From Neurospora tetrasperma FGSC 2508 (Eukaryota; Ascomycota; Sordariomycetes; Sordariales; Sordariaceae): a DNA stretch of 64,000 nt. Location: contig NW_009799103.1 of NCBI RefSeq assembly GCF_000213175.1, positions 2,632,033-2,696,032 of the forward strand, read 5' to 3'. The notes under the pieces were generated by a model. That model was not told where the DNA came from. It was given only the letters and a program-made list of their open reading frames with translations, and searched no databases. Made by a program: the position numbers and the translations under genes. Shown in pieces: positions 42,890-53,764 of this stretch. The stretch's first letter is position 1. The number at the start of each line of letters is the position of its first letter.

Positions 42890-45751
42890 TCAGATCCGAC
42901 CAATCCTATTCCCACCACCACCAATAGTCGGCCAAACAGGACTCAACCCCTTATTCACACACTCCCAGTACTCGCGATTGATAGCGTACTGAACCGCCGT
43001 CTCGATATTGTTACTATGGCAGAAGGCCGTGATAGCATGGATGTCTCTTGCTTTTTGTGTGGGACTGCGCGAAACCATGTCCAGGGCACTGGGGGAGTAG
43101 AATTTGGCTGTTGTTGCAGTGCTGAGGTTGGTGTTGGGGGTGTATGTGGTGTTGGGATAGTTGGGGTAGTTGGGGGTGGTCATACTCCGGGGGATGCCGC
43201 TGGAAGGAGGAAAAGTAGGGATGTTGGTTGAGTTGATGGTAAGGTTTGTGGTGCTGTTGTTGCTGTGGTTCATGTGCTTGTTGCGAGTCTTGTTGGTAGA
43301 GGTAGAGGTAGAGGTAGAGGGGCGTTGAGTCTGACTCTTGTCACCGCCACCGGGATTGCGAGGCTTGGATCCGGGTTGGCCTCTCGTGATCAGTTGGCGG
43401 AACCAAGATGTGCGTCTTTGGTGCGTCTGGGGAGTGGGTTGGCGGGCGCTTGCATCCACGCTGTCTTTGTTCTCATGGATTTTCTTTGTCTTCTGGTCCT
43501 GGTCCTCATCCTCGTCCCGCAGAGGCCCAAGTCTGTTGAAAGAGTCACAGATTGGGCGACACGCATACCCCAACTTCTGCACCCTCTTCTCTACAGCATG
43601 AACATTGCTTATTCCAATGCTTCTGCACCGCTTCGCAGGAATTACATCCACACCAAGGGATGCCAAATGCCGCTGAAACGACATATCAGAATTGGGGTTC
43701 GAGGAAGCGGAATGTTTGTCTTTGTTGCCGCTGGCACTGCCCAAGTCATTGAAGAAACGCGACGGGTGCTCACCCGAGTCAACGATGTAAAGCGTCTCCA
43801 GTTGGAGTACCTGGCGCAAGTGCACGGGGAGATTGGCCCTCGCCCAGATGGTCGACTGTGCTCGTTGACGGCCGATTTCGAGAACTTGGAGGGCGCAGGT
43901 TAGGGGGTCGATGAGGTAATAAGGAAGTTTGGCCTTGTCGGGAAGGTTGGGGTTGGTGGCTCGCCATCGAGCGGTCACATCGCGGATCCAGTCTGATGCC
44001 GTGCGATGCATGGTTAATTTGCATTGACGCTTAGATGGAATGGACTCTGTCGTAGAGGTCGACGAAGCTCGAGAAAAGACGGTAGAGGCAGTGGAAGCCA
44101 GGGTCTCAAGACTGGCCTCTGAAGGGGCCGTGGGAAATGTCGGAGAAGGGATGTTTGATGATGTCGAGGATGATGTGGACGAGGAATAGGCAGATGCCAG
44201 AGACGGGCTACTACGTCCAAACTCTCCCGGCTTCTGAACGATGTAAAGCTTGGGTGCATCTTCTCCACCACCCTGAAATTGACACAACTTGCTGATAACG
44301 CGAACATCGCGGTCCCAGGTCCTTAAGGACGGCGGCGAGAAGAAAATAATGGAAGTAATGCGAGTGACCGGAGACTCGAGACCTTTCTCTGAACATGTGG
44401 TGCTGGTAGGGCTGACCGGAACATATGCCACGGTCCGCTCTCCATGCTTGATCGGGATATACAGGCCTTGGACAGTATCGGGAGTCGAAGGAGTTGTGGG
44501 CGTCGGTGACTCTGTAGGACGACCTTCATTTGCTTCGCCTTTCTCCTCCACGAGCCCGCCTTGCTTCTTTGACCCATCGCGGTTATCGTCTGTAGTTTCC
44601 TCGTCGACCTTATCCTCCGGAGAAGAGCAAAGACCCTCCACGATCTTCATGTCATCGAATGGGCAGCTTAACCTGCTCCTCAAGGTCAAAGTCGGCTTCG
44701 ACGGCTTCAGGTGTTGTCGCTGGGTCCGGTCCTGCTGTGGGCTCGGCTTGTGGTTCTTCTGCTCCTCCTTCCGCTCCTCCTTTTTCTTTACCACCTTCTT
44801 CCCTCCCCCCTCCACACCTCCTTTGTCCTCCCCAGCCACCTCCTTCTTCCTCTTCCACATCCTCTCCACCTCCTCCGAATTCACCACCCTCTCCGCCTGA
44901 AACCCCAACATCCTCGCCATCTCCCTGTTTTTCTCCTCATCATCCCCAATCACCAAGGTCCCCGCCACCTCTTTCCCATCTTTCCCATCCTTTCCACCAT
45001 TCTGAGACTGTTGACCCTGTACAGCAGCAACACTTCTCAAAAGCGTCCACCTCCCCACCACCCTCTCGCTACCAATCGGCACTTCCAGTCCCAACACCCT
45101 AGTAATGGTATTCGCCACCTCTTCCTCCGACGTGAACTCGTCGTCGAGTCTGTCGTCGTCTCCATATCCACACTTGAGTCCATACCCTTGACCCGCTGCA
45201 GATCCCGACAACTCAGTAGAGGTAGGCTCCCAAACAATAACAAACGGTATACCCACCGCCTGTAGCCCCGCTATAGTCTCGCCGGCCGACGGCCGCGGAA
45301 GGAGGGGACGCAGCAGCTTGACCTGATGCTGGCGGAGCGGGTCGGGGTGGTAGTGGTGGTGACGTGATTGTGACTGTGACTGTGAATTTGTTGGGTTGAT
45401 GTTAATGTTGATATTCTGGTTCCAGGTGGAATCAGAATGGGAGTCACAGCTAGTGTAGCCGGAGACGGATGACGAGTTGCTAGCGGAGACAGAGGAGATG
45501 GGGCACCAAGTTGCGTCGCTGTTGCTGTTGGCACGATTGGCACCGACATTAGACGGGCTGCCAGCGCTCCTGGGACGGTAGACGAGGGTTGAGACGTGGA
45601 AGATGAAGGCTGTTGTTGTTTGTGCCGGTGTTTGGGTTTGGGGTCGTGTTTGGTATCGTGAAGAGGAGATATGGCTAGAAGTAAAAGCGTTCATGGGCGT
45701 GGCGTGACTGTCGGCACCAGAGATCGTGTTGGTGAGAGTTGGGCCGGCCAT
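42890..45751 (-). CDS. Large protein with a degenerate HAD-like (CECR5/Cut-1-type) core
   Basis: Single long exon; 953 residues from the ATG at 45751 (MAGPTLTNT). The frame is open further 5', but no ATG occurs there, and a TTGTAAGTG donor at about 46010 hints at a leader intron. I see a weak resemblance to HAD-superfamily IIA proteins. FIFHVSTLVYRP (49-60) lines up with the usual FxFDIDGVLxRG, but both catalytic aspartates read His and Ser. PLLPRPSAGETIAGLQAVGIPFVIVWEP (149-176, shown here in part as conserved helix plus strand) fits the PG...L...IPFxxLTN motif II region, and EEEVANTITRVLGLEVP and LVIGDDEEKNREMARMLGF fit the following elements. An 85-residue Ser/Asn-rich insert splits motif I from motif II. 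The C-terminal 500 residues are of unknown type, with long Ser/Thr/Asn runs. Likely a pseudoenzyme if the assignment holds; function unknown. Confidence 0.55.
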   Translation of the reverse strand: MAGPTLTNTISGADSHATPMNAFTSSHISSSRYQTRPQTQTPAQTTTAFIFHVSTLVYRPRSAGSPSNVGANRANSNSDATWCPISSVSASNSSSVSGYTSCDSHSDSTWNQNINININPTNSQSQSQSRHHHYHPDPLRQHQVKLLRPLLPRPSAGETIAGLQAVGIPFVIVWEPTSTELSGSAAGQGYGLKCGYGDDDRLDDEFTSEEEVANTITRVLGLEVPIGSERVVGRWTLLRSVAAVQGQQSQNGGKDGKDGKEVAGTLVIGDDEEKNREMARMLGFQAERVVNSEEVERMWKRKKEVAGEDKGGVEGGGKKVVKKKEERKEEQKNHKPSPQQDRTQRQHLKPSKPTLTLRSRLSCPFDDMKIVEGLCSSPEDKVDEETTDDNRDGSKKQGGLVEEKGEANEGRPTESPTPTTPSTPDTVQGLYIPIKHGERTVAYVPVSPTSTTCSEKGLESPVTRITSIIFFSPPSLRTWDRDVRVISKLCQFQGGGEDAPKLYIVQKPGEFGRSSPSLASAYSSSTSSSTSSNIPSPTFPTAPSEASLETLASTASTVFSRASSTSTTESIPSKRQCKLTMHRTASDWIRDVTARWRATNPNLPDKAKLPYYLIDPLTCALQVLEIGRQRAQSTIWARANLPVHLRQVLQLETLYIVDSGEHPSRFFNDLGSASGNKDKHSASSNPNSDMSFQRHLASLGVDVIPAKRCRSIGISNVHAVEKRVQKLGYACRPICDSFNRLGPLRDEDEDQDQKTKKIHENKDSVDASARQPTPQTHQRRTSWFRQLITRGQPGSKPRNPGGGDKSQTQRPSTSTSTSTNKTRNKHMNHSNNSTTNLTINSTNIPTFPPSSGIPRSMTTPNYPNYPNTTYTPNTNLSTATTAKFYSPSALDMVSRSPTQKARDIHAITAFCHSNNIETAVQYAINREYWECVNKGLSPVWPTIGGGGNRIGRI

Positions 45752-46475
45752 GGTTATGACTTTAGTTGTGATCGCGTACCTGCCGCCTACCTTTAGTCGC
45801 CTGTCGCCTGTCGCCTGTCGCCCGTCACCTGCCTCCTGCGAGCCTAGGCCCGTAGCCCCGTGAAGTGGTGGGAGTATCAAGGTGATCAATTTGGAATTTG
45901 AGACTGACGGGGCGATCAGGTAGCTGAGACGGACTGTGATTGTTGGAGGGTCTTGCTTCCGCTGCTGAAAGGGAAGAGGACTAGGTCGCGAATGCCTAGA
46001 GGGGCACTTACAAGCATTCACCTGTCGATCTGTGTTGCGGTGTTATCGACGGGCAATTAAATCGAGCAATTAAAGACACAGAATTGCTCAATGACGAGGA
46101 TGGAGAAGGTCGAGTTCGAGTTAGTTCTGGAAGCCTGCCTCTGCCCAGTGTGGGAATGACGAAGAAAGGCTGAAACCTGCCACAGTCCGTCCTGATCGCC
46201 CACACTGCTCAGACACCCCATCGTAACTTCCACGTTGGAACAGTGTGTCATTCACTTGAAGTGGGCGGTTGGGGACGAGACGGGATGAAATCTTCAGGAC
46301 GAAAATATCAGACGAACAGGATGGCCGCTGAAACTTCACTTGTGGCCAAGCCGGTGCTTCCAAGAAATAAACATGAAACCTCCACATTCCACTAACGAAA
46401 TCTATACCAGGGTGCATTTCGCAAATACCGGAATTTACCTACCTATCATACATTGCTACACGAAATATTCAAACT
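45752..46475. other. Intergenic region, HAD-like gene leader and aminopeptidase 3' UTR
   Basis: About 720 bases. A CTTACAAGC site at 46007-46015 reads as a GTAAG donor on the minus strand, consistent with a 5' UTR intron of the HAD-like gene. No separate gene supported. Confidence 0.5.
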
Positions 46476-49400
46476 TTAGCAGTACCCATTAGCCTTCAAC
46501 CAGCTCTTAACAACCTCGGCATCCCTCATCTTGTACGCCGCCCGTCCCCTGATCTTATCCTTGACCTGCTCCAACGTCCTGTCAAAGCCCTTGGTGCTGA
46601 CCTTGCTAAAGAAGTCCTCGATCTCCTTGAGCGTCTCGAGATCCGCAAACTTGGGCAAGCTGACGTTGACCATGCGGTCGACGAGGATGGGGTTACCGCC
46701 AAGCTTGGCATTGAACTTGTCCCAGTTGTCACGGAGGTAGGCCCAGAGGAGAGGGCGAGCGATGCGGTTCCCGGCCATGTTGCCAGACAGAATGTGCATG
46801 TCGGCGCCGGGCACCGAGTCTCTGGGATGAGCGGGAGGCGCAGAGTCGAAGAGGAAGGGAAGGAGGACGTCCTCAATGAGGGCCTCGTCGGTGACCTGAC
46901 CGAGGGCCTGGAGGCAGACCTCCTTGCCGTCAATGGCGGGGGTGGTAAACCACTCCTCCTTGATGGCAGCAACGGCGTTGGCGGGGTCCTTCTTGAGGGC
47001 AGCACGGTAGACGGGAAGACGAAGATCCGCAGGGATGGGAGCACCGGTAGGGTTGGCGCGCCATTCGTTCCAGCGCCTGAAGGCCTCGTCAATGACCTCC
47101 TCGTGCGAGTTGGCCACCGCAGTAAGAAGGAGGCGCTTGCGAAGGAGAGGAATGTTGTAGTTCTCGCCCTGCTTAGGCTCCCAGCCGACCTCCTTGAGAG
47201 CCTTGTCAATAAGCTCGAGAGTGAACTTTTCAAGACCCTTCTTGACCTCCTCGTCGTCGCCAAAGATAGACTTGAGAGTATTGACCGAGTCCAAAGCCTG
47301 GCTAAGAACACGGTAGTGGGTCTCGTTCTTTAGACCCTGGACGAAAGACAGCAGAGCGGCAGTGGTGGAGTTGCCAGCAAACGCAAGATCGGCCGCGGAA
47401 CCAGTGATGAAGATCTTGTCCTCGGTAGTGAGATGAGCGAGCTGAGTACCCAGAGTCTTGAGACGAGACTCGGGGTAGTTGACGCGGTAGAAGCCAGTGG
47501 CGTTGGCATTGAGCTGGTAAAAGTCTTGGCTGACGCCGTCAATGGTAGTCTCCTTGGTCTGGAGAGACAGTGGCTCAATATCCTGCGAACCAATCTTACC
47601 CCTGAGGGACAGAGGAACCCACCAAGTGGTCTTGTCATCCTCAGGCTTGACATCGCCGGTAGACAGGAAACGAGCCTGCTTGACAGAGATCTGATCCTTG
47701 CCCTCGGTAACACTAACTACAGGGAAACCAATTTCCTCAATCCAGGGACGCATGATGGTGTTGACATCGACACCAGAAGCCTCGCTCAAGGCATTCCAGA
47801 GAGCCTCGGTCTTGGCATTGCCGTAAGCGTGGCGCTGAAGGTAGAGAGCGATACCCTTGAGGAAAGTCTTGATACCAAGATGGGAGGCCAACATGCGAAT
47901 CATGGAGCAACCCTTGAGGTAGCTGATCTTGTCGAAAATCTGGTTCACATCGAGAGCGTCGCGAACCTCGACCTGGATGGGGTGTGAGGCGCGGACGGAG
48001 TCAAGGAGGAAAGCCTGGTCCATGCCCTCGTTGATGAACTGCGGCCACACCTCCCAGTCAGGGTGGAGGTGATCGGTTGCCAGCCAACCAGCCCAGGTAG
48101 CGAAACCCTCGTTCAGCCAGAGCTCATCCCACCAGTCCATGGTGACAAGGTTACCAAACCACTGATGGGCAAGTTCGTGGGCAACGACATAGGCAATACG
48201 GTTGCGGAATCTGGCCTCGGAAAGCTTCTCATCGAACAGAATAGCGGTCATACGGTACGTGACGAGACCCCAGTTCTCCATGGCACCGTGGGTGAACTCG
48301 TGGACAGCCAGGATGTCGCTCTTGGGGAGAGGATAGTCGATCTCGAACTGCTCCGAGAAGTAGTCGATGATCTTGGGGGCGTGCTCAAGGGCCCACCTGC
48401 CCTGCTCCTTGAGGCCGCGGGTAGTGTAGACACGGACGGGGAGCTTCTTGCCATTGTACTCGCGGTCGGTAAAGGCCTCGACGTACTCAAAGTCGCCCAC
48501 AGCCCAGGCCAGGAGGTAGGTGCTCATGACAGGGCTGCGCTCGAAAGAGACGAGCTTCTTGTTGGGGCCGGCGGGCTTGGTCTCCTTGACGGGCATGTTG
48601 GAGAGGGCGACCTGGTCGTCGGGGATCTCAATGGCGAAATCGAAGGTGGCCTTGAGGTTGGGCTCGTCGAAGCAGGGGAAGGCGCGGCGAGCATCGCAGG
48701 ACTCGAACTGGGTGCTGAGCATGTAGTGGAACTCGTCGTCGCGGGGGACACTGGCGGCCGCAGGAGCAGCGGGCTTGTACTGGGAGCGGTAGAAACCGGC
48801 CATGTCGTGGTTGAGCTCACCGGTGAAGTCGAGGGTCAGGGAGACATTGTCGGCGACGGGAAGCTCCTCGGCAAAGGAGATGGTGGAGCGCTGGGCCTTT
48901 GTGTCCTCGGCGAACTGGGTCGACTCCCATGATTGCGGGCCGGCCGTCAACTTGGCGTTGAGGAGCTTGATCTCGAGGGTGTTGAGGACAATGTCCTTGG
49001 TGGGCTTGACGAGCTTACCGTCGATCCTGGGAGTTGTCGCAAGTCAGATGGCGCCAAACGACGGGACTCGGGGAGATTGGAATCTCAAGCGTACCTTACG
49101 GTGCCCTTGTAGGACCACGAGGTGAAGTCAAGATCACGGATCTCGAGATCATAGTGGATGGGCTTGAAGTTGTCGGGGAGGATGTCGCGGTCCGTCATGT
49201 TTTCGCGGCGTTTGGCTCTGGCGTGGGCAGAGCAGTAGCGGGATCCAAGAACAAGAAACGGAGGAGGAACAGCGCAAGTCTGAAGCTTGGGGCGAAGGCG
49301 AGAAGTGGTAAAAGTAGCAGTCCTGGGCGAAGAAGAAATAGAAGTAGTAGTAGAAGAAGAAGAAGAAGAAGAAGAGGAAGAGGGGACCGGCAACGACGAC

Positions 49401-49612
49401 GAGACAGAGTGGAACCGGGAGACGTGCTGGGTAGTACCAGTAACAGAAGATGGACGAATGACGAAAGAAGCCGGCGTGGACGAGGAGGAGAAGGAGGAGG
49501 AGGAGGACGCTAGCAGCGGGCGGGAAGCTGCAATGCGGGTACAGCTTGGCCGAGCACCAGCAGCAATGATCGCCTGGATGGTGCGGGGTGATGATGATTT
49601 GCGGGATAGTGG

Positions 49613-49658
<46 letters not shown>

Positions 49659-49738
49659 GATAGGAGTGAAGAGCGACTCGTCTTCCACCTGCCAATGGCA
49701 ACTGCATTGGTCTTTGTTCTTACCGCCGCCAGATGCAT
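46476..49738 (-). CDS. ape2: M1-family zinc aminopeptidase (Ape2/Aap1-type)
   Basis: Two exons, 49738-49095 and 49026-46476, with a 68-base intron (GTACGC donor). From the ATG at 49738 the protein has 1064 residues; from the in-frame ATG at 49198 (MTDRDILPDNF) it has 884, the usual size of fungal Ape2 and animal puromycin-sensitive aminopeptidase. It removes N-terminal residues from peptides. The substrate motif GAMENWG (about 48268-48288) and the zinc motif HELAHQW followed by WWDELWLNEGFA are intact. A C-terminal ERAP1-like helical domain fills the rest. The 180-residue extension is Ser/Thr/Arg-rich, nearly free of acidic residues at its start (MHLAAVRTKTNAVAIGRW), and contains fifteen consecutive threonines from a trinucleotide repeat. 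It could be a mitochondrial targeting region, with the inner ATG giving a cytosolic form; otherwise it is untranslated leader. Confidence 0.93.
49614..49658. repeat. GTT trinucleotide repeat, 15 units
   Basis: Fifteen perfect GTT units. On the minus strand, in the aminopeptidase frame, they read as poly-threonine in the N-terminal extension. Likely length-polymorphic in steps that keep the frame. Confidence 0.92.
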
Positions 49739-51140
49739 CTTGTATCCAGTCTCCAATTCCTCGATAAATATGATGATGATCACAGACACGCAAACTGGTA
49801 GCTCTCAGCTGTGTCCAGTTGCTGTTGTCCAACAGGGGCACTGTGCTGTGTTCTCGGAAGCTCAACCCTGGAAAGACGAAAGCTGTGTCCACCAAATTCA
49901 ACCCACAATACCTATGTACCAGCTTCCACTTTCACTTCGATGGTTTTTTTTTCTTCTGTCTTCTTTTTTTTCTTTTTTCTCCAGCTGTCTCGTATAACCC
50001 CACCGCAAGGCACAGAGCAGATAGTCAATTGGATGACAGACTGGGATCAGGCCGTTTGAATCAGTGAGTTGATAGCTCGTTATCAAATGTGCTGCGGTTT
50101 GCGTCGGGATGTACCGAATGCCCGTGGATTGCTTCTTTTTTTCAACAAATTCCACTTTTCACTCAATGTCAGGTTCAGTTGCTGTGACGCCGGGATCCGA
50201 TCCAGAGATTTGTGGTAGTCAGGGTACCTAACAATTAGGTCATGAAAAATAAAAGACAGAGGGAAATAAAAGGTCAAAAGCCAACTGCCAATTGAGGACA
50301 TTGACTGCTCGGGAAACATGACAAGAAGGGAAGGCGGGAAGAATGTCGAGTCGAGCTCCCCCTGCTTTCCCTCCTCCTCATGCGCTTAAGGTGGGTCCGT
50401 CCAGAGCTCTGACTTTTGTCACTGTCAATGTCCCGCTTTTAGCGCGTAACGTGGGTCCATATCAGCTGTTGAACCGCGGATCTAGAATGCCGAGAGAAGA
50501 CTTGATTTCTTGGCCATAATTCTCTTAAGTGGAATTCAACTTGTTCCTCTTCGGTGACAAACAATCAGAGGTTACATGTAATATTGATCATGTAGTATTA
50601 CTGTCGACCTTGAGCTCCGATAATAACCCTAAACCCTTTCTGCGTAAAAACGCGTATATATACGCGATAAGCAACTGTTGATGTCCCGTCATCAGCCAGA
50701 ACTAGAACACATGAGCCCGACTTCGACATCGCTACTATAAGAGCATGCCGTTGGTTTGTAGATATGACCTTTTTTCCCCGCTCAGTCGTCTTGTTAACAA
50801 CAGACTCTGTCCATAGTCGAGGGCAGATCCCGATATGCCGACATCAAACCAAAAAATAAACCTTGTTACCCACGATCCATCGTACCGTTCCCTGCCGTAT
50901 ATCCATCCCTTGATATCTCAACCTCAGTGCTCCTCCATACCCATGTTTACCATCCGTAGCTTATCTCAAAGGTCATTTTACATTGGCGCAAAGGAAATCA
51001 AAAGGAGATACAAGGAGCGAGCGAAAAGCCAGGACGCATGAGCGGCATAACTTCAGAACCGAGACGCTTTCTCAAAGACTTACCTGTGCCCACTCCCCCA
51101 CTCGCGGGGAGACAAGTCGCCTTGGCAACGTATCCGCCTC
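49739..51140. promoter_or_regulatory. Upstream region of the aminopeptidase gene
   Basis: About 1.4 kb holding the aminopeptidase promoter and the 3' UTR of the Gln-rich gene. It contains a telobox-like AACCCTAAACCC (50625-50636), a perfect 16-base palindrome (50651-50666) starting with an ACGCGT core, and two imperfect copies, 60 bases apart, of a GCGC..AA.GTGGGTCC element (50382-50398 and 50442-50458). No coding sequence supported. Confidence 0.6.
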
Positions 51141-51282
51141 TCACACATTCTTCCAGTCATGCGCAGTCAGATTATCCTCCAGCATCCTCTCCGCCGTCTC
51201 CCTCGGATCTGCTTCGCCCGTCGGCCGCGTCATCGGTGACGACACTTCCATCGGCCGCAGCTGAAACTCCGATTGAGTCTGG

Positions 51283-51317
<35 letters not shown>

Positions 51318-52838
51318 AAGCTGTTGATATTGTTGCTGCTGACGTTGCTGTTGCTGGAGATGATGTTGATATTGCTGGAACGGGTACGGATGCTGCTGCT
51401 GCTGATTCGACCTCGGCCTCTCTTCGCGATAATGACGGCCAGCCGAAGTAGGCGAAAAGTTCTGCGGAAGAGGCAAGGGGCCAGTGGCCGTGGTATCGAC
51501 AAAATCCTCATCCATCGGCGCAAACTGGCTCCGGACGCGGGCACCACCAGCAGCAGCGGGGTTGTGATCGCGGTCAAGGGCGACGCCATCCACCATTCTG
51601 GCATCACGGCGCTCATTAAACACGGCCGATTGGTTGGCGGGCGTCGAGTCGTTACCACCACCAATGCTGTATTCGCGGTCCTGGAGCATCCCACCTTCCC
51701 GACGGATGATGTCGCGGATAACGTCTCTTCCTCCACCACCAGCTCCTCCTCTGCCTACGCTACCACTGCTCGTCGGGGGGAAACCACTGCTGCCAGCGAA
51801 CGTATCTGACAATCCGGAGCTGCTCCTCTCCAGGCCCCATCCAGAAGGACCACCGGCTATGTTCTGTCCAGGCAACGGACGTCGGTGGTATATCGGTCCA
51901 CTAACCGTACTTCCCGCACCTTCTCCAAAGCCAACCAAGCTTTCCCGGCCATCATCGTAGTCGCTCATCCTGTCCTCAAACGTGCCGACACTCCGAGTAG
52001 CCAGGTTCTCCTCGTCATCATCCATCATGGCGTCGGGGCCCGTGGCGTACCCGCTGGCCGGAGGACTCGTCGTCGGCATATCCGTGTCGTTGTCACGGGA
52101 GTCTAGGTTCATGGTCATGCTCTGGTCATCGCCGTCATCAAGATCGGGGGCGGTCTCGGTGTTAGTGCCGGTGTGCGAGGTGGCCGAAAGCGAGGCGGTG
52201 GTGGTGCCCTCGTATGCCGAGTCGGTGGCCGAGGCGGAGCCGACCGTGGACATTTTGGTTGCGGCTCTGGGCTGGCCTGCTGCGTCAAAGTAGGCTGGCG
52301 TTACCGGTACATTGGGGTTGCCTTGCTCCATTTGTTGTTGGTGCTGCTGCTGGTAGAAGGAAGACTGGCCATATGAGGGGTTGTTCATGCCTTGTTGAGG
52401 AGTCCCGGTAGAGCCGGCAGACTGGACACCGCGCAGGGCGGACATCATGCCCGGGAGACGGCTTATGCGATCGTTGCGCTCGGCTTCGGGGTTGGAAGGG
52501 GAATATCGGGTGTAGTCGCCGCTGAAGCGGTTACTTGTATGTGGTCCGCTACCATGATGGACATGGCCGCGGTGGCCATCCTTGATGGCGGTTGTGGAGA
52601 GGGTGGAAAGCGAGGTGGTGGTGCTGGTTGGGGTGCCACTGGAAGTATATGACTGTAAGCCTTTCGTGCATCCTTTAAAAAGCATAGAAGCACCGGACAT
52701 GGCGCAGACAAGAAGAACGGTGGGCCTTGGCCGAGAACTCGAGCAAACTCACGGCATCTCAGACGGGGTGTCCGGATTGGAGGGCGGTTGGGGCAGGTTT
52801 GCCAAGGTACCCGTAGGATGTGATTGTTGTTGCGACAT
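51141..52838 (-). CDS. Gln/Ser-rich protein of unknown function
   Basis: Two exons, 52838-52753 and 52638-51141, give 527 residues. The splice uses GTGAGT and the acceptor ACTTCCAG; an earlier CTTACAG is out of phase. The start MSQQQSHPTGTLANL is in a good context. The protein is mostly disordered: Ser/Thr/Gly-rich, with an acidic patch (DAMMDDDEENL), a Gly-run (GRGGAGGGGRDVIRDIIRREGG), and a C-terminal poly-Gln region (about residues 430-485) from CAG-type repeats. Two short segments look ordered: IRDIIRREGGMLQDREYSIG, and the last 25 residues, ending ETAERMLEDNLTAHDWKNV. I do not recognise the family. Poly-Gln and acidic patches are common in fungal transcription or signalling proteins, but that is only a suggestion. 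Confidence 0.65.
51287..51317. repeat. GCT/CAG trinucleotide repeat
   Basis: About ten GCT units (CAG on the minus strand), coding for poly-Gln in the unknown Gln-rich protein; further interrupted CAG/CAA units extend to about 51410. Confidence 0.9.
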
Positions 52839-53764
52839 GATTGTTGGATCTGATCTGATCTGAGATTCTTGGTCGCCTATCGCACGAGAGTGATTCAAAT
52901 GGCTGTCGTCGTTGCTGTCGCGTTCTGGAGATCCGAACAATAGCGTCCGGGTGGGAGGAATCGTACGGTGAGGTCCGTGAACAGTAAACACAAGCAACGT
53001 TTCTCAATATCGCAACGTCGCGACGAACGGTAGGTCTCGGCACGCAGATGATGTATCAGAAACAGCGGAAAAGACACGCCTTTGCTACAACACAAGCGCT
53101 GGTGGTCGGCGTGGTGTGTTGGGATGTGCGGTGCGGCGTGTCAGGTGCTTCAGTAGTTTTTGTTGTTGAAAGGAGATGTGGGCATTGGATTGATGGAATC
53201 CAGTGCGACAACGGCTTCCACACTAAAAAGAAGGAGAGCAAAGGTGGAAGGGAAATGACGTCGGGGTACTGCCAGGAGTCCGGTTGTGCTGCTGAGACAG
53301 TGCAAACGAGAACCTTGATGCCCGGCACGTGTGGGGTGCTCCCTCAGTGAGCTGCACCTGGTGCACGCACCTCTAACACTGTAGCCAGCTGCTCAGCAAC
53401 TGATGTTACATGTGCGGGGCTGACTTATGCTTGAAGTGTCGACTAAACAGACCATGCTATAATGTTCCTAAGCACCTCGGTCATCGACGGCTATGTACCC
53501 TTCATTCAGCCTTATATTTCGTCACCTTGCTATTCAGGGCTTCATACTTTACCAACCAATCCAATACATCAAAGCCTCCAAGACAAAGAAAGAAGAAAAA
53601 GCAAAGAAAGGACCCTTTCCCCACCATCCCCCATCTCATTCTTTATTAAACCTTCATGTCGCCCCTCGACTACGCATTCACGTTTTCATGCAGCACCAAA
53701 TGATCAGAAAAGAAAGAGAGAAAAAAGAAAAGAAAAGAATAGAAAAAAAAAATACAAACCAACA
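52839..53764. other. Intergenic region upstream of the Gln-rich gene
   Basis: About 930 bases with the Gln-rich gene's promoter and the 3' UTR of the Dabb gene. A/G-rich tract at 53700-53760. No gene supported. Confidence 0.5.

Noticed and set aside
48063-48932. A 289-codon plus-strand frame opposite the aminopeptidase gene
   Set aside because: Antisense shadow of a highly biased gene; monotonous Gly/Leu/Val/Glu composition and no recognisable motif.
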